Assembly (NCBI RefSeq): GCF_001577755.1
Contig: NZ_CP010776.1
Coordinates: 3,286,001 to 3,350,000, forward strand
Length of the DNA stretch: 64,000 nucleotides
From: Rufibacter sp. DG15C
Lineage (GTDB): Bacteria; Bacteroidota; Bacteroidia; Cytophagales; Hymenobacteraceae
Direction: 5' to 3'
Under the pieces are notes generated by a model. The model saw only the letters and a list, made by a program, of their open reading frames with translations, ran no database searches and was not told where the DNA came from. Every line of letters starts with the position of its first letter. Position 1 is the first letter of the stretch. This document shows positions 18,306-27,485 of this stretch, piece after piece. Made by a program: the position numbers and the translations under genes.

Positions 18306-18641
18306 ATGGGTTTTATCATTAAAATTATCCTGACAGGCATTGCTGCCTTCATCCTGGCACAGTTTATCCCGGGTATTATCATTGACGGCGTTGTCACGGC
18401 GCTTATCCTTGCTTTGGTGCTAGCCCTGCTGAATGCGGTGGTAAGGCCAATTCTGGTGTTCCTGACCATTCCCATCACCTTTATGACCTTAGGGCTGTTC
18501 CTGTTGGTCATTAACGTGATAATCCTGTACCTGGCAGATTACCTGATTGACGGCTTTGAGCTGCAGAGCATCTTAGGGGCTATCATTTTCAGTTTGGCCA
18601 TGTCAGTGATCACCACCATCATAGACTTCGTGAGAAAATAA
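18306..18641 (+). CDS. Small membrane protein, phage-holin-4_2 / YvlD family
   Basis: The 111-residue product has four hydrophobic segments (about 3-22, 27-48, 52-77 and 85-105) and the NAVVRPILVFLTIPITFMTLG motif core of the PF04020 family (YvlD). Despite the family name these are ordinary chromosomal membrane proteins, in some species linked to envelope stress. It lies 24 nt after the agmatinase gene, on the same strand, and ends in a strong terminator, so it may be part of that transcript. Confidence 0.85.
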   Translation: MGFIIKIILTGIAAFILAQFIPGIIIDGVVTALILALVLALLNAVVRPILVFLTIPITFMTLGLFLLVINVIILYLADYLIDGFELQSILGAIIFSLAMSVITTIIDFVRK

Positions 18642-18660
18642 GTAGAGGAAACTCTGTAAC

Positions 18661-18691
18661 AAAAAGCCCAGGGCAGTGCCCTGGGCTTTTT
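18661..18691 (+). terminator. Rho-independent terminator
   Basis: AAAAAGCCCAGGGCA pairs with TGCCCTGGGCTTTTT, a long G+C-rich stem ending in a T run. It closes the polyamine block. Confidence 0.92.
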
Positions 18692-18722
18692 GCTTTTAAT
18701 GCGGGAAGCTCACTTGAATAAG

Positions 18723-18766
18723 GTCCGTTTTTAGGGTATTTTTGTAGAAATAGCAGAAAAATGGAC
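18723..18766. repeat. Intergenic palindrome, copy 5 (contains recQ start codon)
   Basis: The arms are GTCCGTTTTT (18723-18732) and AAAAATGGAC (18757-18766), pairing with one G-T wobble. The ATG of recQ is at 18761-18763, inside the right arm. Confidence 0.75.
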
Positions 18767-20899
18767 GTGAGGGAAGCGCAAGAAGTACTAAAGCTTTATT
18801 TCGGGTATGACAAGTTTAGGCCGGGGCAGGAGGAGATCATCTCCAACGTCTTAGCGAAGCGCGATACCATAGTGCTCATGCCTACCGGCGGCGGAAAATC
18901 GGTCTGCTACCAGGTACCCGGTTTGGTGATGCCTGGCCTGTGCGTGGTGGTGTCTCCGCTCATCGCCTTGATGAAAGACCAGGTGGAGGCGCTGTTGGGC
19001 AACGGGGTGAACGCGGGCTACCTCAACAGCTCCCAATCTTCCAAAGAGCAGCAGCTCATAGAACAGCAGTGCTTTGACGGTCGGCTTAAAATGCTGTATG
19101 TATCGCCTGAGAAACTACTCTCTGCCGGGTTCTTCTCTTTTTTAAAGCGCTTGCAGGTCAACTTGTTCGCCATTGACGAGGCACACTGTATCTCTGCCTG
19201 GGGCCATGATTTCAGGCCGGAGTACTTACAACTGAAGAACCTAAAGATCCAATTCCCTGAGGTACCAGTCATTGCCCTCACGGCCACCGCCGACAAACTC
19301 ACGCAGCGGGACATCCAAACGCAGCTTTATTTACAGAACCCTACTGTATTCAGTTCTTCCTTTGACCGGCCCAACATTTACCTGCAAGTTCAGCCTGGTC
19401 AAAAACGCATAGAAGCCATCCTGGATTTTCTAGAAGACCGTCCTTTTCAGCCTGGCATCATTTACTGCCTCAGCCGGAAAGCCACTGAGTCGCTGGCCCA
19501 GAAACTGAAGGAAAAAGGCTACAACGCCGAATACTACCACGCCGGATTGTCTGCCAAGGACAGGGACAAGGTGCAGGAGCGCTTCTTGCAGGACAACCTG
19601 CAAATCATGTGCGCGACCATCGCCTTCGGGATGGGGATTGACAAGTCCAACGTACGCTGGGTGATCCACTACAACTTGCCCAAAAACTTGGAAAGCTATT
19701 ACCAAGAGATTGGCCGAGCCGGGCGGGACGGAGCCGCCGCCGAAGCCTTGTTGTTCCATAGCCTGGCAGACGTCATGACCCTAAGGGACATCATCACCCA
19801 AGGAGATAACAGCAAGGAGCAGGCCTTGTCACTGGCTAAACTGGACCGCATGCAACAGTACGCAGAAAGCACCAGCTGCCGGCGTAAGACGTTGATGCAC
19901 TACTTTGGAGAGGAGTATCCCAAAGACTGCGGCCACTGCGACGTCTGTGATCATCCGCCTACTTCTTTCAACGGCACAGAACTGGCGCAAAAGATTTTGT
20001 CTGCGGTAGCCCGCACCAAAGAAACCATTGCCTCTGCTCAGGTAGTGGATATTCTTAGGGGGTCCCGGAATCAGATGTCTTTGGCCAAAGGCTATGACAA
20101 GCTCAAGACCTTTGGTGTAGGCAAGGACCTGCCGCCTTTGGAATGGCAGCGTTACATCCACCAACTCATCAACCAAGGACTGTTAGAAGTAGCATATGAT
20201 GAGCACGGAGCGCTTAAGTTAACCAAAGGAAGCCAGGACATTCTTTTCAATGGCAAGTCCGTGGAGTTGGTGAAGTTCCAGGCAGCCAGTCCTAAAGAGG
20301 AAAAGGAGAGAGCCACGAGGGGCAAAAACCGCAATCCCTTGGCTACGGCTTTGTTTGAGCACCTTCGGCAGCTGCGCAAAGACCTGGCGCAGGAAAGAGG
20401 CATTGCTCCTTACCTGGTGTTCAATGACAACACCTTACAGGAGATAGCCGAAGAGCGACCCACCAGCAAACCGGCCTTTCTATCTATATCAGGGGTGGCC
20501 CAGGCAAAATACGAGCAGTACGGCGAGATCTTCATCAACTCCATACTCACTTTTCTCTCACAGCAGTCTAAAGGAGAACAGGTTAAACTAAAGGGAGCCA
20601 CTCATTTGCTGACCTACGAGGCTTTGCAGCAGGGAAAGTCCCCAGAAGAAATATCAGTGGAGCGGCAATTGCAACTAGTGACGGTGTACTCGCACATAGC
20701 CACCTTGTTCCAACAAGGATATGAAGTAGACTTAAAACCGTTTCTGTCTGAGAGTGAATACTCCATAGTTCATCAGGCTATTGTAGAGACGGGCTGCCGC
20801 TCTGCCATGAAGCCCATTTTTGAGCATTTGGACGGCCAAATAGACTATTTTAAAATACGCTTGGCGCTGGCCCGGTTTAACAAGGAGCAACCTGTATAA
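18761..20899 (+). CDS. recQ: ATP-dependent DNA helicase RecQ
   Basis: The 712-residue product is a RecQ 3'-5' helicase. It has the Walker A motif MPTGGGKS at 40-47, the DEAH box in FAIDEAHCISAWGHDFRPEY at 137-155, motif VI in YYQEIGRAGRDG, and the zinc-binding cysteines near 372-395 (C-x16-C-x2-C-x2-C). An RQC-type winged helix follows, then an HRDC domain at about 525-605 (LRQLRKDLAQERGIAPYLVF) and a further helical C-terminal extension. The start codon lies inside a palindrome copy, leaving little room for a normal leader. A terminator is shared with the convergent subtilase gene. Its likely partner is an SSB-type C-terminal tail, one of which is encoded at 59430-59819. Confidence 0.95.
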   Translation: MDVREAQEVLKLYFGYDKFRPGQEEIISNVLAKRDTIVLMPTGGGKSVCYQVPGLVMPGLCVVVSPLIALMKDQVEALLGNGVNAGYLNSSQSSKEQQLIEQQCFDGRLKMLYVSPEKLLSAGFFSFLKRLQVNLFAIDEAHCISAWGHDFRPEYLQLKNLKIQFPEVPVIALTATADKLTQRDIQTQLYLQNPTVFSSSFDRPNIYLQVQPGQKRIEAILDFLEDRPFQPGIIYCLSRKATESLAQKLKEKGYNAEYYHAGLSAKDRDKVQERFLQDNLQIMCATIAFGMGIDKSNVRWVIHYNLPKNLESYYQEIGRAGRDGAAAEALLFHSLADVMTLRDIITQGDNSKEQALSLAKLDRMQQYAESTSCRRKTLMHYFGEEYPKDCGHCDVCDHPPTSFNGTELAQKILSAVARTKETIASAQVVDILRGSRNQMSLAKGYDKLKTFGVGKDLPPLEWQRYIHQLINQGLLEVAYDEHGALKLTKGSQDILFNGKSVELVKFQAASPKEEKERATRGKNRNPLATALFEHLRQLRKDLAQERGIAPYLVFNDNTLQEIAEERPTSKPAFLSISGVAQAKYEQYGEIFINSILTFLSQQSKGEQVKLKGATHLLTYEALQQGKSPEEISVERQLQLVTVYSHIATLFQQGYEVDLKPFLSESEYSIVHQAIVETGCRSAMKPIFEHLDGQIDYFKIRLALARFNKEQPV

Positions 20900-20944
20900 T
20901 ACTGTAGGCTAGTCGGGTATTTAGTAATCATCTAATCATTAAAA

Positions 20945-20985
20945 TCGTTTTTGGTCTTATTTCCGAAAATCAGGCCAAAAACAAT
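20945..20985. repeat. Intergenic palindrome, copy 6
   Basis: TCGTTTTTGGTCTTATTTCC and GAAAATCAGGCCAAAAACAA form imperfect arms. It lies 45 nt after the recQ stop. Confidence 0.8.
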
Positions 20986-21080
20986 AGGTTATATTTATAG
21001 TATCCCATTTCAAAGAATGCAAAAGCCTGTAAAATCGCAGGATTGCCAAAGTGTAAAAGACTTTATAGAATACTAAAAAC

Positions 21081-21120
21081 CATAAAAAAAGGCCCCGTGA
21101 ATGCGAGGCCTTTTTTTATG
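21081..21120. terminator. Bidirectional terminator between recQ and subtilase genes
   Basis: CATAAAAAAAGGCC pairs with GGCCTTTTTTTATG around a 12-nt loop. It has A and T runs on both sides and lies between two convergent genes, so it can serve both strands. Confidence 0.9.
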
Positions 21121-21136
21121 GAATGTATTAGAAAGA

Positions 21137-22333
21137 CTATTTCAAGATGATTGGATCTGGTTTGCCATCTGGGTCACCTGCTACCAAACCTTGGTTGTTG
21201 ATGGCTGTTCCTTTAAGGGCTAGCAATCCTGCCAAGTGAGGGGCTGCGAAAGAAGTACCAGTGCTACCACCTAAATATCTTCCGGCTGTACCTGTAGAAG
21301 TGATGTTAGTACCTGGGGCACTGAAATCAACAGAAGCACCGAAGTTAGAAGATGGGTTGAATTTACCATAAGAGTCCATGTTAGACACAGTGTACACGTT
21401 TGGCGCATTCACACGGGCTGGAGAGTCAAGCATACAATCAACGGCGCTGTTACCCGCTGCAATGGCAATGAAGATACCGCGAGCGGCCGTTTTCTTAACC
21501 AAGTCATCAAGCAAGGTAGAACCGTTCACCCGTAGGCTCATGTTGACCACGTCTCCTGCTTTGCCATATTTGTAAACATGGTTCAAGGCAGAATAGATAC
21601 GGGTAAGCGTTCCGTAACCAGTGTTGTCAAATACTCTAAGTGATACAAGAGAAGCGTTGGCAGCAACACCTACAACACCATATGTGTTGTTTTTGGCGCC
21701 AATGATGCCGGCTACCGTTGTACCGTGGCCGTAACCATCTTCAACAGACGTTACACCCGTAATAAAGGACAGGCTGCGGGCAATGTCCACGTTCAAGTCA
21801 GGGTGCTTGGTGTCAATACCTGAGTCAATAATCCAAACTGTTTTACCAGTACCATCACCGTACCCTACGCGGGCAACGCCCCAAGGAACAGTTTGAGTAG
21901 AAGTGGTAGTTGTTGTAGTAGTAGAGGTTGTTGCAAGTGGAGTAGAAGAGGTTTGATTAGAAGGTTTACCTAACATGACCGCTTGTTCAGGCTCAATGTA
22001 AGCTACATTTTCATCCTGTTTTAGCAAAGCAACTTCTTCTTTACTCAAAGAGCCAGAGAAGCCTTCAAAAGCACCATCTGATAAGTTTTGAATTCGCTCT
22101 GAAGCTGAACGGTGAGTACCTAGCACCCTTTCACGTACACCTTGAGCTTTCACGCCATTCTTTAGAACTACGATGAATTTTCCATCTATGGCATTGGAAG
22201 TGGCAGCAGGCGCTTGGGGGGCGGTAGCTGTTTCTTCTAAAACTTCATCTTTCTGACAGCCCGCCATGGTAAATACAGAGGCTAAGGCAAAGAAAGAGAC
22301 TGCTTTCTTAAACGTTCCTGACTTCATACGCAT
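21137..22333 (-). CDS. S8 family serine peptidase (subtilase) lipoprotein
   Basis: The 398-residue product has a lipoprotein signal peptide ending in TMAGC (C26), so it should be lipid-anchored outside the cytoplasm. An inhibitor-I9-type propeptide covers about 48-118 (IDGKFIVVLKNG to AYIEPEQAV), followed by a Ser/Thr-rich linker at 130-148. The catalytic domain shows D170 (IIDSGID), H203 (GYGHGTTVAG), the oxyanion N295 (AAGN) and S361 (GTSFAAPH). The chain stops soon after the catalytic domain, with no secretion-sorting domain. Two starts, 22333 and 22327, are equally possible. A 355-nt AT-rich gap separates it from the divergent repressor gene. Confidence 0.9.
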   Translation of the reverse strand: MRMKSGTFKKAVSFFALASVFTMAGCQKDEVLEETATAPQAPAATSNAIDGKFIVVLKNGVKAQGVRERVLGTHRSASERIQNLSDGAFEGFSGSLSKEEVALLKQDENVAYIEPEQAVMLGKPSNQTSSTPLATTSTTTTTTTSTQTVPWGVARVGYGDGTGKTVWIIDSGIDTKHPDLNVDIARSLSFITGVTSVEDGYGHGTTVAGIIGAKNNTYGVVGVAANASLVSLRVFDNTGYGTLTRIYSALNHVYKYGKAGDVVNMSLRVNGSTLLDDLVKKTAARGIFIAIAAGNSAVDCMLDSPARVNAPNVYTVSNMDSYGKFNPSSNFGASVDFSAPGTNITSTGTAGRYLGGSTGTSFAAPHLAGLLALKGTAINNQGLVAGDPDGKPDPIILK

Positions 22334-22688
22334 TCAATTTTAAGTGTTAAAGAAAAAGCATCAAATTGAGGGAAAAATTTGAAACCCCATTTTGATATTG
22401 TCGTAACCAACTTCCTTTTGAAGTGGTTCAAATATAGAGATTAATTCTATAGTGGAGCGTAAAATAAAAATATAAGCTATTGATATATAATAACTTATAT
22501 ATAGTAAAATTTAGGTTAATAAAGGCTTTGATTAAACAATTCATAACGGCTAATTAGGCGTAATTGTTTTTATTTCAATAGTTTAATATGAATCAAGAAA
22601 GAAACAGATAAATAAGTTTGCCAAAAAGATTAGTTCTCTGCTAATAAAAACGTATTTTTACTAACAGATTACCTAATAGGCCACTAGC
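22334..22688. other. AT-rich divergent intergenic region
   Basis: This 355-nt gap between the divergent subtilase and XRE-S24 genes has no open reading frame of note and no palindrome copy. TAAGTTTG at 22613-22620 fits the Bacteroidota -7 consensus TAnnTTTG for the rightward gene; no clear -33 box is seen. I see no convincing dyad operator. Confidence 0.5.
22613..22620 (+). promoter_or_regulatory. Candidate -7 box for the XRE-S24 gene
   Basis: TAAGTTTG matches TAnnTTTG exactly and lies 69 nt before the start codon. The -33 element is not recognisable. Confidence 0.4.
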
Positions 22689-23447
22689 ATGCTTAGCACT
22701 AACTTAAAATACCTGAGAAAAAGAGAGAATTTGACGCAAGTGCAGCTTGCCGAAAAATTGCAGATAAAGCGTTCCTTGATTGGGGCGTATGAAGAGGGAA
22801 GGGCTGAACCTAAGCTGGTTACGCTGGTAAAAATGGCACAGGTGTTTAACATGTCTGTAGATGAGCTTATTAATCCTGAGCTTCCTAACCTTTCTAAAAA
22901 CACCAATGCTCACGCGTCTAACGTGCGGGTATTGTCTATTACCGTAGATGCCCAAGACCGCGAAAACATTGAGTTAGTGCCTTATAAAGCCAGTGCCGGT
23001 TATTTGAATGGCTACGCAGATCCAGAGTTTATGGAGGAGCTTCCTAAATTCAGGCTGCCCATGATCCAAGGGCCAGGCACCTATCGGGCATTTGAGATTA
23101 AAGGGGATTCCATGTTGCCAATTCCATCTGGAACGGTCATAGTGGGTCGCTATGTAGAACGGTGGCAAGATATAAAAGACGGCACGCCTTGTATTGTAGT
23201 TAGTCTGCAAGAAGGCATTGTCTTCAAACGCATCTACCAAAAGGCCAATGAGTCCGCGCTTCGGTTGCACTCAGACAATCCAACGTACCAACCGTATGAG
23301 GTGGCCTTGGCAGACGTAGTGGAACTATGGGAGGCGAAAGCCTACATCAGCACCTCTTTCCCAATGGCCGAGATTTCTCTAGACCGACTAACCTCCTTGG
23401 TATTGGATCTACAACAAGAAGTGCAAAAGCTGAAGACCGTCAACTAA
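22689..23447 (+). CDS. XRE-type HTH repressor with S24 (LexA-like) peptidase domain
   Basis: The 252-residue product has an N-terminal helix-turn-helix (about 5-60, LTQVQLAEKLQIKRSLIGAYEEG) and a LexA/CI-type autoprotease domain. The catalytic serine is S141 in KGDSMLP, the lysine is K180 in IVFKRIY, and the bond A103-G104 in KASAGYL fits the Ala-Gly self-cleavage site. It ends in a short coiled coil. It may be a stress- or damage-responsive regulator. No phage genes are nearby, so it is not evidence for a prophage; single XRE-S24 genes are common on Bacteroidota chromosomes. Its targets are unknown. Confidence 0.9.
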   Translation: MLSTNLKYLRKRENLTQVQLAEKLQIKRSLIGAYEEGRAEPKLVTLVKMAQVFNMSVDELINPELPNLSKNTNAHASNVRVLSITVDAQDRENIELVPYKASAGYLNGYADPEFMEELPKFRLPMIQGPGTYRAFEIKGDSMLPIPSGTVIVGRYVERWQDIKDGTPCIVVSLQEGIVFKRIYQKANESALRLHSDNPTYQPYEVALADVVELWEAKAYISTSFPMAEISLDRLTSLVLDLQQEVQKLKTVN

Positions 23448-23468
23448 GATTCTTACAATATTATTGCT

Positions 23469-23518
23469 AACTGCCGTTTTTGGCCTGATTTCAAGAGATC
23501 AGGCCAAAAACGGCAGTT
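23469..23518. repeat. Intergenic palindrome, copy 7 (21-bp perfect arms)
   Basis: The arms 23469-23489 and 23498-23518 are perfectly complementary around an 8-nt loop. The core CCGTTTTTGGCCTGAT has the copy-specific outer arm AACTG/CAGTT. It is read through by an open frame that would wrongly extend the pirin gene upstream. Confidence 0.95.
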
Positions 23519-23595
23519 TCTGTTTAGGCAAAAGGCAAAAGGAACTCCTTTTTGTCCTGTACGTATGGAGTGGGTATACACCAAACTCTACCAAC

Positions 23596-24312
23596 ATGAT
23601 CAAAGTGATCTCTGCCGCAGATAGGCACCACGCCTCCCATGGATGGCTAAACTCCTATTTTCTATTCTCCTTCTCAGACTACTATGATACCAACAACATA
23701 CAATGGGGCCCCTTGCGGGTGTTCAATGATGACTATATAAAAGGGAAGAGCGGCTTTCCGGAGCATTCCCACTCAGAGATGGAAATTGTCACCATTGTCT
23801 TGGAAGGTGAGATTGCGCACAAAGACAGCCTGGGCAATGAGACGGTGATTAGTGCGGGCCAGGTGCAGCGCATGTCGGCAGGCACAGGTATTTCGCATTC
23901 AGAGAAGAACGACAAAGACGAGGACGTGCATTTGTTCCAGCTATGGTTTCTGCCCAACAAGAAAGGGATTACCCCCAGCTATGAACAGAAGTCGGTTGAT
24001 TTTCTGAAAGAGAAAAACCAGTTGATTCCATTGGTGACTGGACAGAAAGTGTTGGAAGATGTAGTATACATGAATTCAAATTCTACGGTGTTTTACGCTC
24101 ACCTTGAAAAAGACAAGGAAATCAATTTTAAGACCTTCCAGATACGCAAAGGGTTGATCTATGTCATTACCGGCGAAATGTTTGTAAACGGCGTGCAGGT
24201 AGAAAAAAGCGACCAGGTGCGCTCCATGGACATTGATGCCCTTAGGATGAAAGCCTCAGCGGACTGCACCTTTATCTTGATTGATGTACCCGCAGTGGAA
24301 GCCAATTATTAA
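23596..24312 (+). CDS. Pirin family protein
   Basis: The 238-residue product is a bicupin of the pirin family (YhhW-like). The metal-binding histidines lie in FPEHSHSEMEIV (about 55-66) and GISHSEKND, and the second cupin half is at about 150-235. Family members act as quercetin dioxygenases or as cofactors of transcription; which applies here is not known. The frame is open 132 nt further upstream, but that part only translates a palindrome copy; the ATG at 23596 (MIKVISAADRHHA) matches the family start. Confidence 0.88.
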   Translation: MIKVISAADRHHASHGWLNSYFLFSFSDYYDTNNIQWGPLRVFNDDYIKGKSGFPEHSHSEMEIVTIVLEGEIAHKDSLGNETVISAGQVQRMSAGTGISHSEKNDKDEDVHLFQLWFLPNKKGITPSYEQKSVDFLKEKNQLIPLVTGQKVLEDVVYMNSNSTVFYAHLEKDKEINFKTFQIRKGLIYVITGEMFVNGVQVEKSDQVRSMDIDALRMKASADCTFILIDVPAVEANY

Positions 24313-24338
24313 TCCTTGGTTTATAGATTGAATAGAGA

Positions 24339-24372
24339 GAGCAGTCAGGTATATACCTTGTCTGCTTTTTTT
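24339..24372 (+). terminator. Terminator after pirin gene
   Basis: AGCAG...CTGCT with an inner AGGTATATACCT stem is followed by TTTTTTT. It starts 27 nt after the pirin stop. Confidence 0.7.
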
Positions 24373-24447
24373 ATGCGAAATAAATCATAGATATAAACGT
24401 ATTCATTCTCACCTTCACAAAGTTGCACCTCCACTATACGCTTTCTT

Positions 24448-25704
24448 ATGAAGCTTAGACTAATAGTTTTCGCCGGCCTTCTATCCTTGCAATTTCTATG
24501 GCCAACCATTGGAAAATGCTACGGCGTCCTCACCCATCAGGCCATTATAGACGTGGCCTGGGAGCCTTCCATTGTACCCATCCTAAAACGAAGGTTCCCG
24601 CAGGCTACCGCTGAGCAATTGAAAAAGGCCCACGCGCATGCCTATGGCGGGGCCATCATCCAGGACATGGGATACTATCCCTTCGGGAACGTGTTTTTCA
24701 CGGACTTGACGCACTACTCCAGAAGCGGAGATTTTGTAGAAGCATTGCTACAGGAATCCACCACCATTGAAGAATACGCCTTTGCCCTGGGGGCTTTGGC
24801 GCATTACTACTCAGACAACTATGGTCATCCCATTGGCACCAACAGGGCGGTGGCCATGGTCTACCCCGAAGTGAAAGCCCAGCACGGAGAAGTGGTGACC
24901 TATGAAGAAGACCCTGCTGCTCACATAAAAACCGAGTTTGGGTTTGACGTTTTGCAGGTGGCCAGAGGCAATTATGCGCCCACTGCCTACCATGATTTTA
25001 TTGGGTTTGAAGTAAGTAAGGAATTGTTGGAGCGAGCCTTTCAGAAAACGTACGGGCTTGAGTTGAAGAGTTTGTTTGTGAGTTTGGACCTGACCATTGG
25101 CACCTTCCGGAAGTCGGTAAGTTCATTGATTCCAAGTCTGACCAAGGCTGCCTGGAACCTGAAGGCCAAGGACATCCAAGCCTCCAGACAGGGCATCACC
25201 AAACGCAAGTTCCTATACCGGATTAAGAAGACAGATTACCATAAACAGTGGGGACGCGAGTACCAACGGCCCAGTTTTTTCCAAAGGGCCTTGAGTTGGC
25301 TATTGGGCGTATTGCCAAAGGTGGGTCCCAACAAAGCATTAGCGTTTAAACCACCCACGCCCGCCGCCGAGAAAGTGTTCATGGAAAGCTTTAACGTGAC
25401 GTCAGATAAGTATGCTGCCCAATTAAAGAATTTAAATAATGATAAGGTAACACTCCTCAATACGGACCTGGACACCGGTGATCAGAGCAAGATTGGCACG
25501 TATGGCAAGGCAGATAAAACCTACGCCGAGCTGTTGGACAAATTAGCCAAAAACGATTTTAAGGACCTACCTGCTGAGTTGAAGAAGAACCTGCTCACCT
25601 TTTATGCCACGGCCAAAGCCCCAGCTACTACAGACAAAGAAGCTTCTAAGGACTGGGGAAAAGTGCAGGAAAACTTATCGAAACTGAAGGCAACAAGCTT
25701 ATAA
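24448..25704 (+). CDS. Zinc-dependent phospholipase C family protein
   Basis: The 418-residue product has a signal peptide (about 1-24) and a bacterial zinc phospholipase C-like domain. Histidines of the metal site are seen in YGVLTHQAI, HAHAYGGAIIQD and ALAHYYSDNYGHP, in the usual order. The C-terminal 150 residues are lysine-rich and of unknown fold. It is probably secreted or periplasmic; the substrate cannot be told from sequence. A palindrome copy follows its stop. Confidence 0.8.
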   Translation: MKLRLIVFAGLLSLQFLWPTIGKCYGVLTHQAIIDVAWEPSIVPILKRRFPQATAEQLKKAHAHAYGGAIIQDMGYYPFGNVFFTDLTHYSRSGDFVEALLQESTTIEEYAFALGALAHYYSDNYGHPIGTNRAVAMVYPEVKAQHGEVVTYEEDPAAHIKTEFGFDVLQVARGNYAPTAYHDFIGFEVSKELLERAFQKTYGLELKSLFVSLDLTIGTFRKSVSSLIPSLTKAAWNLKAKDIQASRQGITKRKFLYRIKKTDYHKQWGREYQRPSFFQRALSWLLGVLPKVGPNKALAFKPPTPAAEKVFMESFNVTSDKYAAQLKNLNNDKVTLLNTDLDTGDQSKIGTYGKADKTYAELLDKLAKNDFKDLPAELKKNLLTFYATAKAPATTDKEASKDWGKVQENLSKLKATSL

Positions 25705-25730
25705 ACATTAATTCAGGCCCGTTAAAACCA

Positions 25731-25782
25731 GAACCTCCGTTTTTGGTCTAGTTCTCAGGAATTAAGCCAAAAACGGAGGTTC
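25731..25782. repeat. Intergenic palindrome, copy 8
   Basis: GAACCTCCGTTTTTGG pairs with CCAAAAACGGAGGTTC at the outer ends; the middle is less regular (TCTAGTTCTCAGGAATTAAG). The copy-specific arm is GAACCT/AGGTTC. It lies between convergent genes. Confidence 0.92.
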
Positions 25783-25835
25783 TTTTTCACTATAATTAAT
25801 TCAAAAGTAGATGCTTAAATAGCAAGCGACTTGGG

Positions 25836-27203
25836 CTAAGCCTCCTCCAAATCATCGGCGGGCTCCTCTATTTCTTTAGGTAGCGCTGCCGAGATAACTG
25901 GTGCGTTGAGTAGCCACTGGGTTTCCATGGTCTTGCTGGTACGAGCTCCCAGTTTTTTAAGTAGTTCTACTTTCTTGAGCAGGTTGCCGTTGCCCTCAGA
26001 GAGCTTGTTCATGGCCAGGTGGTATTTCTGCTGGCTGCGGTCCAGGTTCACGCCAATGTCCTTCAAATCCTCTAAGAAGTTGGCGAACTTGTCATACAGT
26101 TTTCCGCTTTCCTCGGCTATGCGCAAGACGTTGCGTTTCTGGCTTTCCTGTTTCCAGACGCTGGCCACGGTTCTTAAAGTTGCCAAGAGGGTGGAAGTAG
26201 TCACAAACACGATGTTCCTGTCCAGCGCTTCTAAGAACAAGTCACGGTCCTGCTGAATGGCTAGGTTAAAGGCCGGCTCAATGGGAATGTACATCAAGAC
26301 AAAGTCTGGGGAGTTGACGCCGTGTAGGTGCTGGTAGTTTTTGCGGCTCAGGTCTAGGAAGTGCGTCCTGATAGACTGTATGTGACTCTTCAAATGAATC
26401 TGCTGTTGAATCTCATCCTCGCAGTTACAATACGCATCATAAGCCACCAAACTCACCTTCGAGTCAATAATTAAATGCTTGTTATCAGGTAAGTCAATGA
26501 TGACGTCTGGCCTGAAGATTTTAGAATCATCATGCTGCAAGACCTGCTCGCGGCGGTAATGCACGTCCCGTTCCAGCCCAGATTTTTCCAAGAGGTTTTC
26601 CAGCAGGTATTCGCCCCAGTTGCCTTGGGCTTTCTTCTCGCCGCGGAGGGCCCTGGTCAGGTTCAAAGCATCCTGGCTCATCTGCTGGTTCAAAGAAGCC
26701 ATGTACGTTATCTGCTCCTTAAGTGAAGTGGTATCCTTCAGGGTCTTCTCATAGGTCTGCTCCACCTTGCTCTCAAACTCCTTGATGCGCTCTTTTAAAG
26801 GGGATAGGACTTGCTCCAGGTTTTCCGCTGAAGCTTTCCGGAAGTGCTCGGCGTTGTTGACCAGCACTTGGTTGGACACCTGGGTGAACTGTTGCAGGAA
26901 ATTCTCCCGCAGCTGGGAAAGCTCGGCGCGCTCGTCAGAGAGTTTCTGCTTGAGGTGGTAGATGTCGTTTTCGGCGCGGGTAACCTCGGCGTGCAGTTCC
27001 ATCACCTTGGCCTGCTCGCGGCGTACCTGCTCCTGTAGTTTCTGGGCATCTGCTACGGCGGCTTCCTGTTGCTTTAGCGCAAACGCCTTGGCCAGCTCAT
27101 GCTCCTGCACGGTCTTGCGCAACGAGGCGAGTTTGCCTTGCAGCAGGAAGTAAACCAGAACGGCACCTACCAGAAAAGCGAGCAGCGTGAGCGTGATGTC
27201 CAT
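25836..27203 (-). CDS. rmuC: DNA recombination protein RmuC
   Basis: The 455-residue product starts with a membrane segment (about 3-22), then a coiled coil to about residue 130 rich in Glu, Gln and Lys, then the RmuC nuclease-like domain. Typical segments are RGEKKAQGNWGEYLLENLLEKSGL, RPDVIIDLPDNKHLIIDSKVSL and the later VSPTTLLATL-like TTSTLLATLRTVASVWKQE. RmuC limits DNA inversions and acts on DNA ends in other bacteria. The gene is alone and convergent with the phospholipase-like gene. Confidence 0.9.
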   Translation of the reverse strand: MDITLTLLAFLVGAVLVYFLLQGKLASLRKTVQEHELAKAFALKQQEAAVADAQKLQEQVRREQAKVMELHAEVTRAENDIYHLKQKLSDERAELSQLRENFLQQFTQVSNQVLVNNAEHFRKASAENLEQVLSPLKERIKEFESKVEQTYEKTLKDTTSLKEQITYMASLNQQMSQDALNLTRALRGEKKAQGNWGEYLLENLLEKSGLERDVHYRREQVLQHDDSKIFRPDVIIDLPDNKHLIIDSKVSLVAYDAYCNCEDEIQQQIHLKSHIQSIRTHFLDLSRKNYQHLHGVNSPDFVLMYIPIEPAFNLAIQQDRDLFLEALDRNIVFVTTSTLLATLRTVASVWKQESQKRNVLRIAEESGKLYDKFANFLEDLKDIGVNLDRSQQKYHLAMNKLSEGNGNLLKKVELLKKLGARTSKTMETQWLLNAPVISAALPKEIEEPADDLEEA

Positions 27204-27485
27204 AATGAGATTGGGTGTTTAGCGGGAAGAACAGTTAAAGATACGGGTTTGGTGCCTCAATTCTAAAAATATTCGCAATAGTAATAGGGTTAGCAATGGT
27301 TTTAGCTGTCATAGTAGGGACAGTTGATTATCTGACGAAAGGAAGCTGAACTAGAGTGGTTACTTCTGGCCTTTCTAGGTATTAACCAGAGAGGCCAGAA
27401 TTTCTTTCCAGAAAAAGGAATTCCCTCAAACTTTTAGCGTTGTCTACTACGTACGCTTGTCAAAGCGACAGGAGACCCAGACACC

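Noticed and set aside
18306-18641. Phage holin-family protein as a prophage remnant
   Set aside because: The family name is historical; YvlD-like proteins are normal chromosomal membrane proteins, and there is no lysis cassette.
22689-23447. XRE-S24 repressor as a sign of a prophage
   Set aside because: No integrase, portal, terminase or structural gene is near, and neighbours are housekeeping genes.
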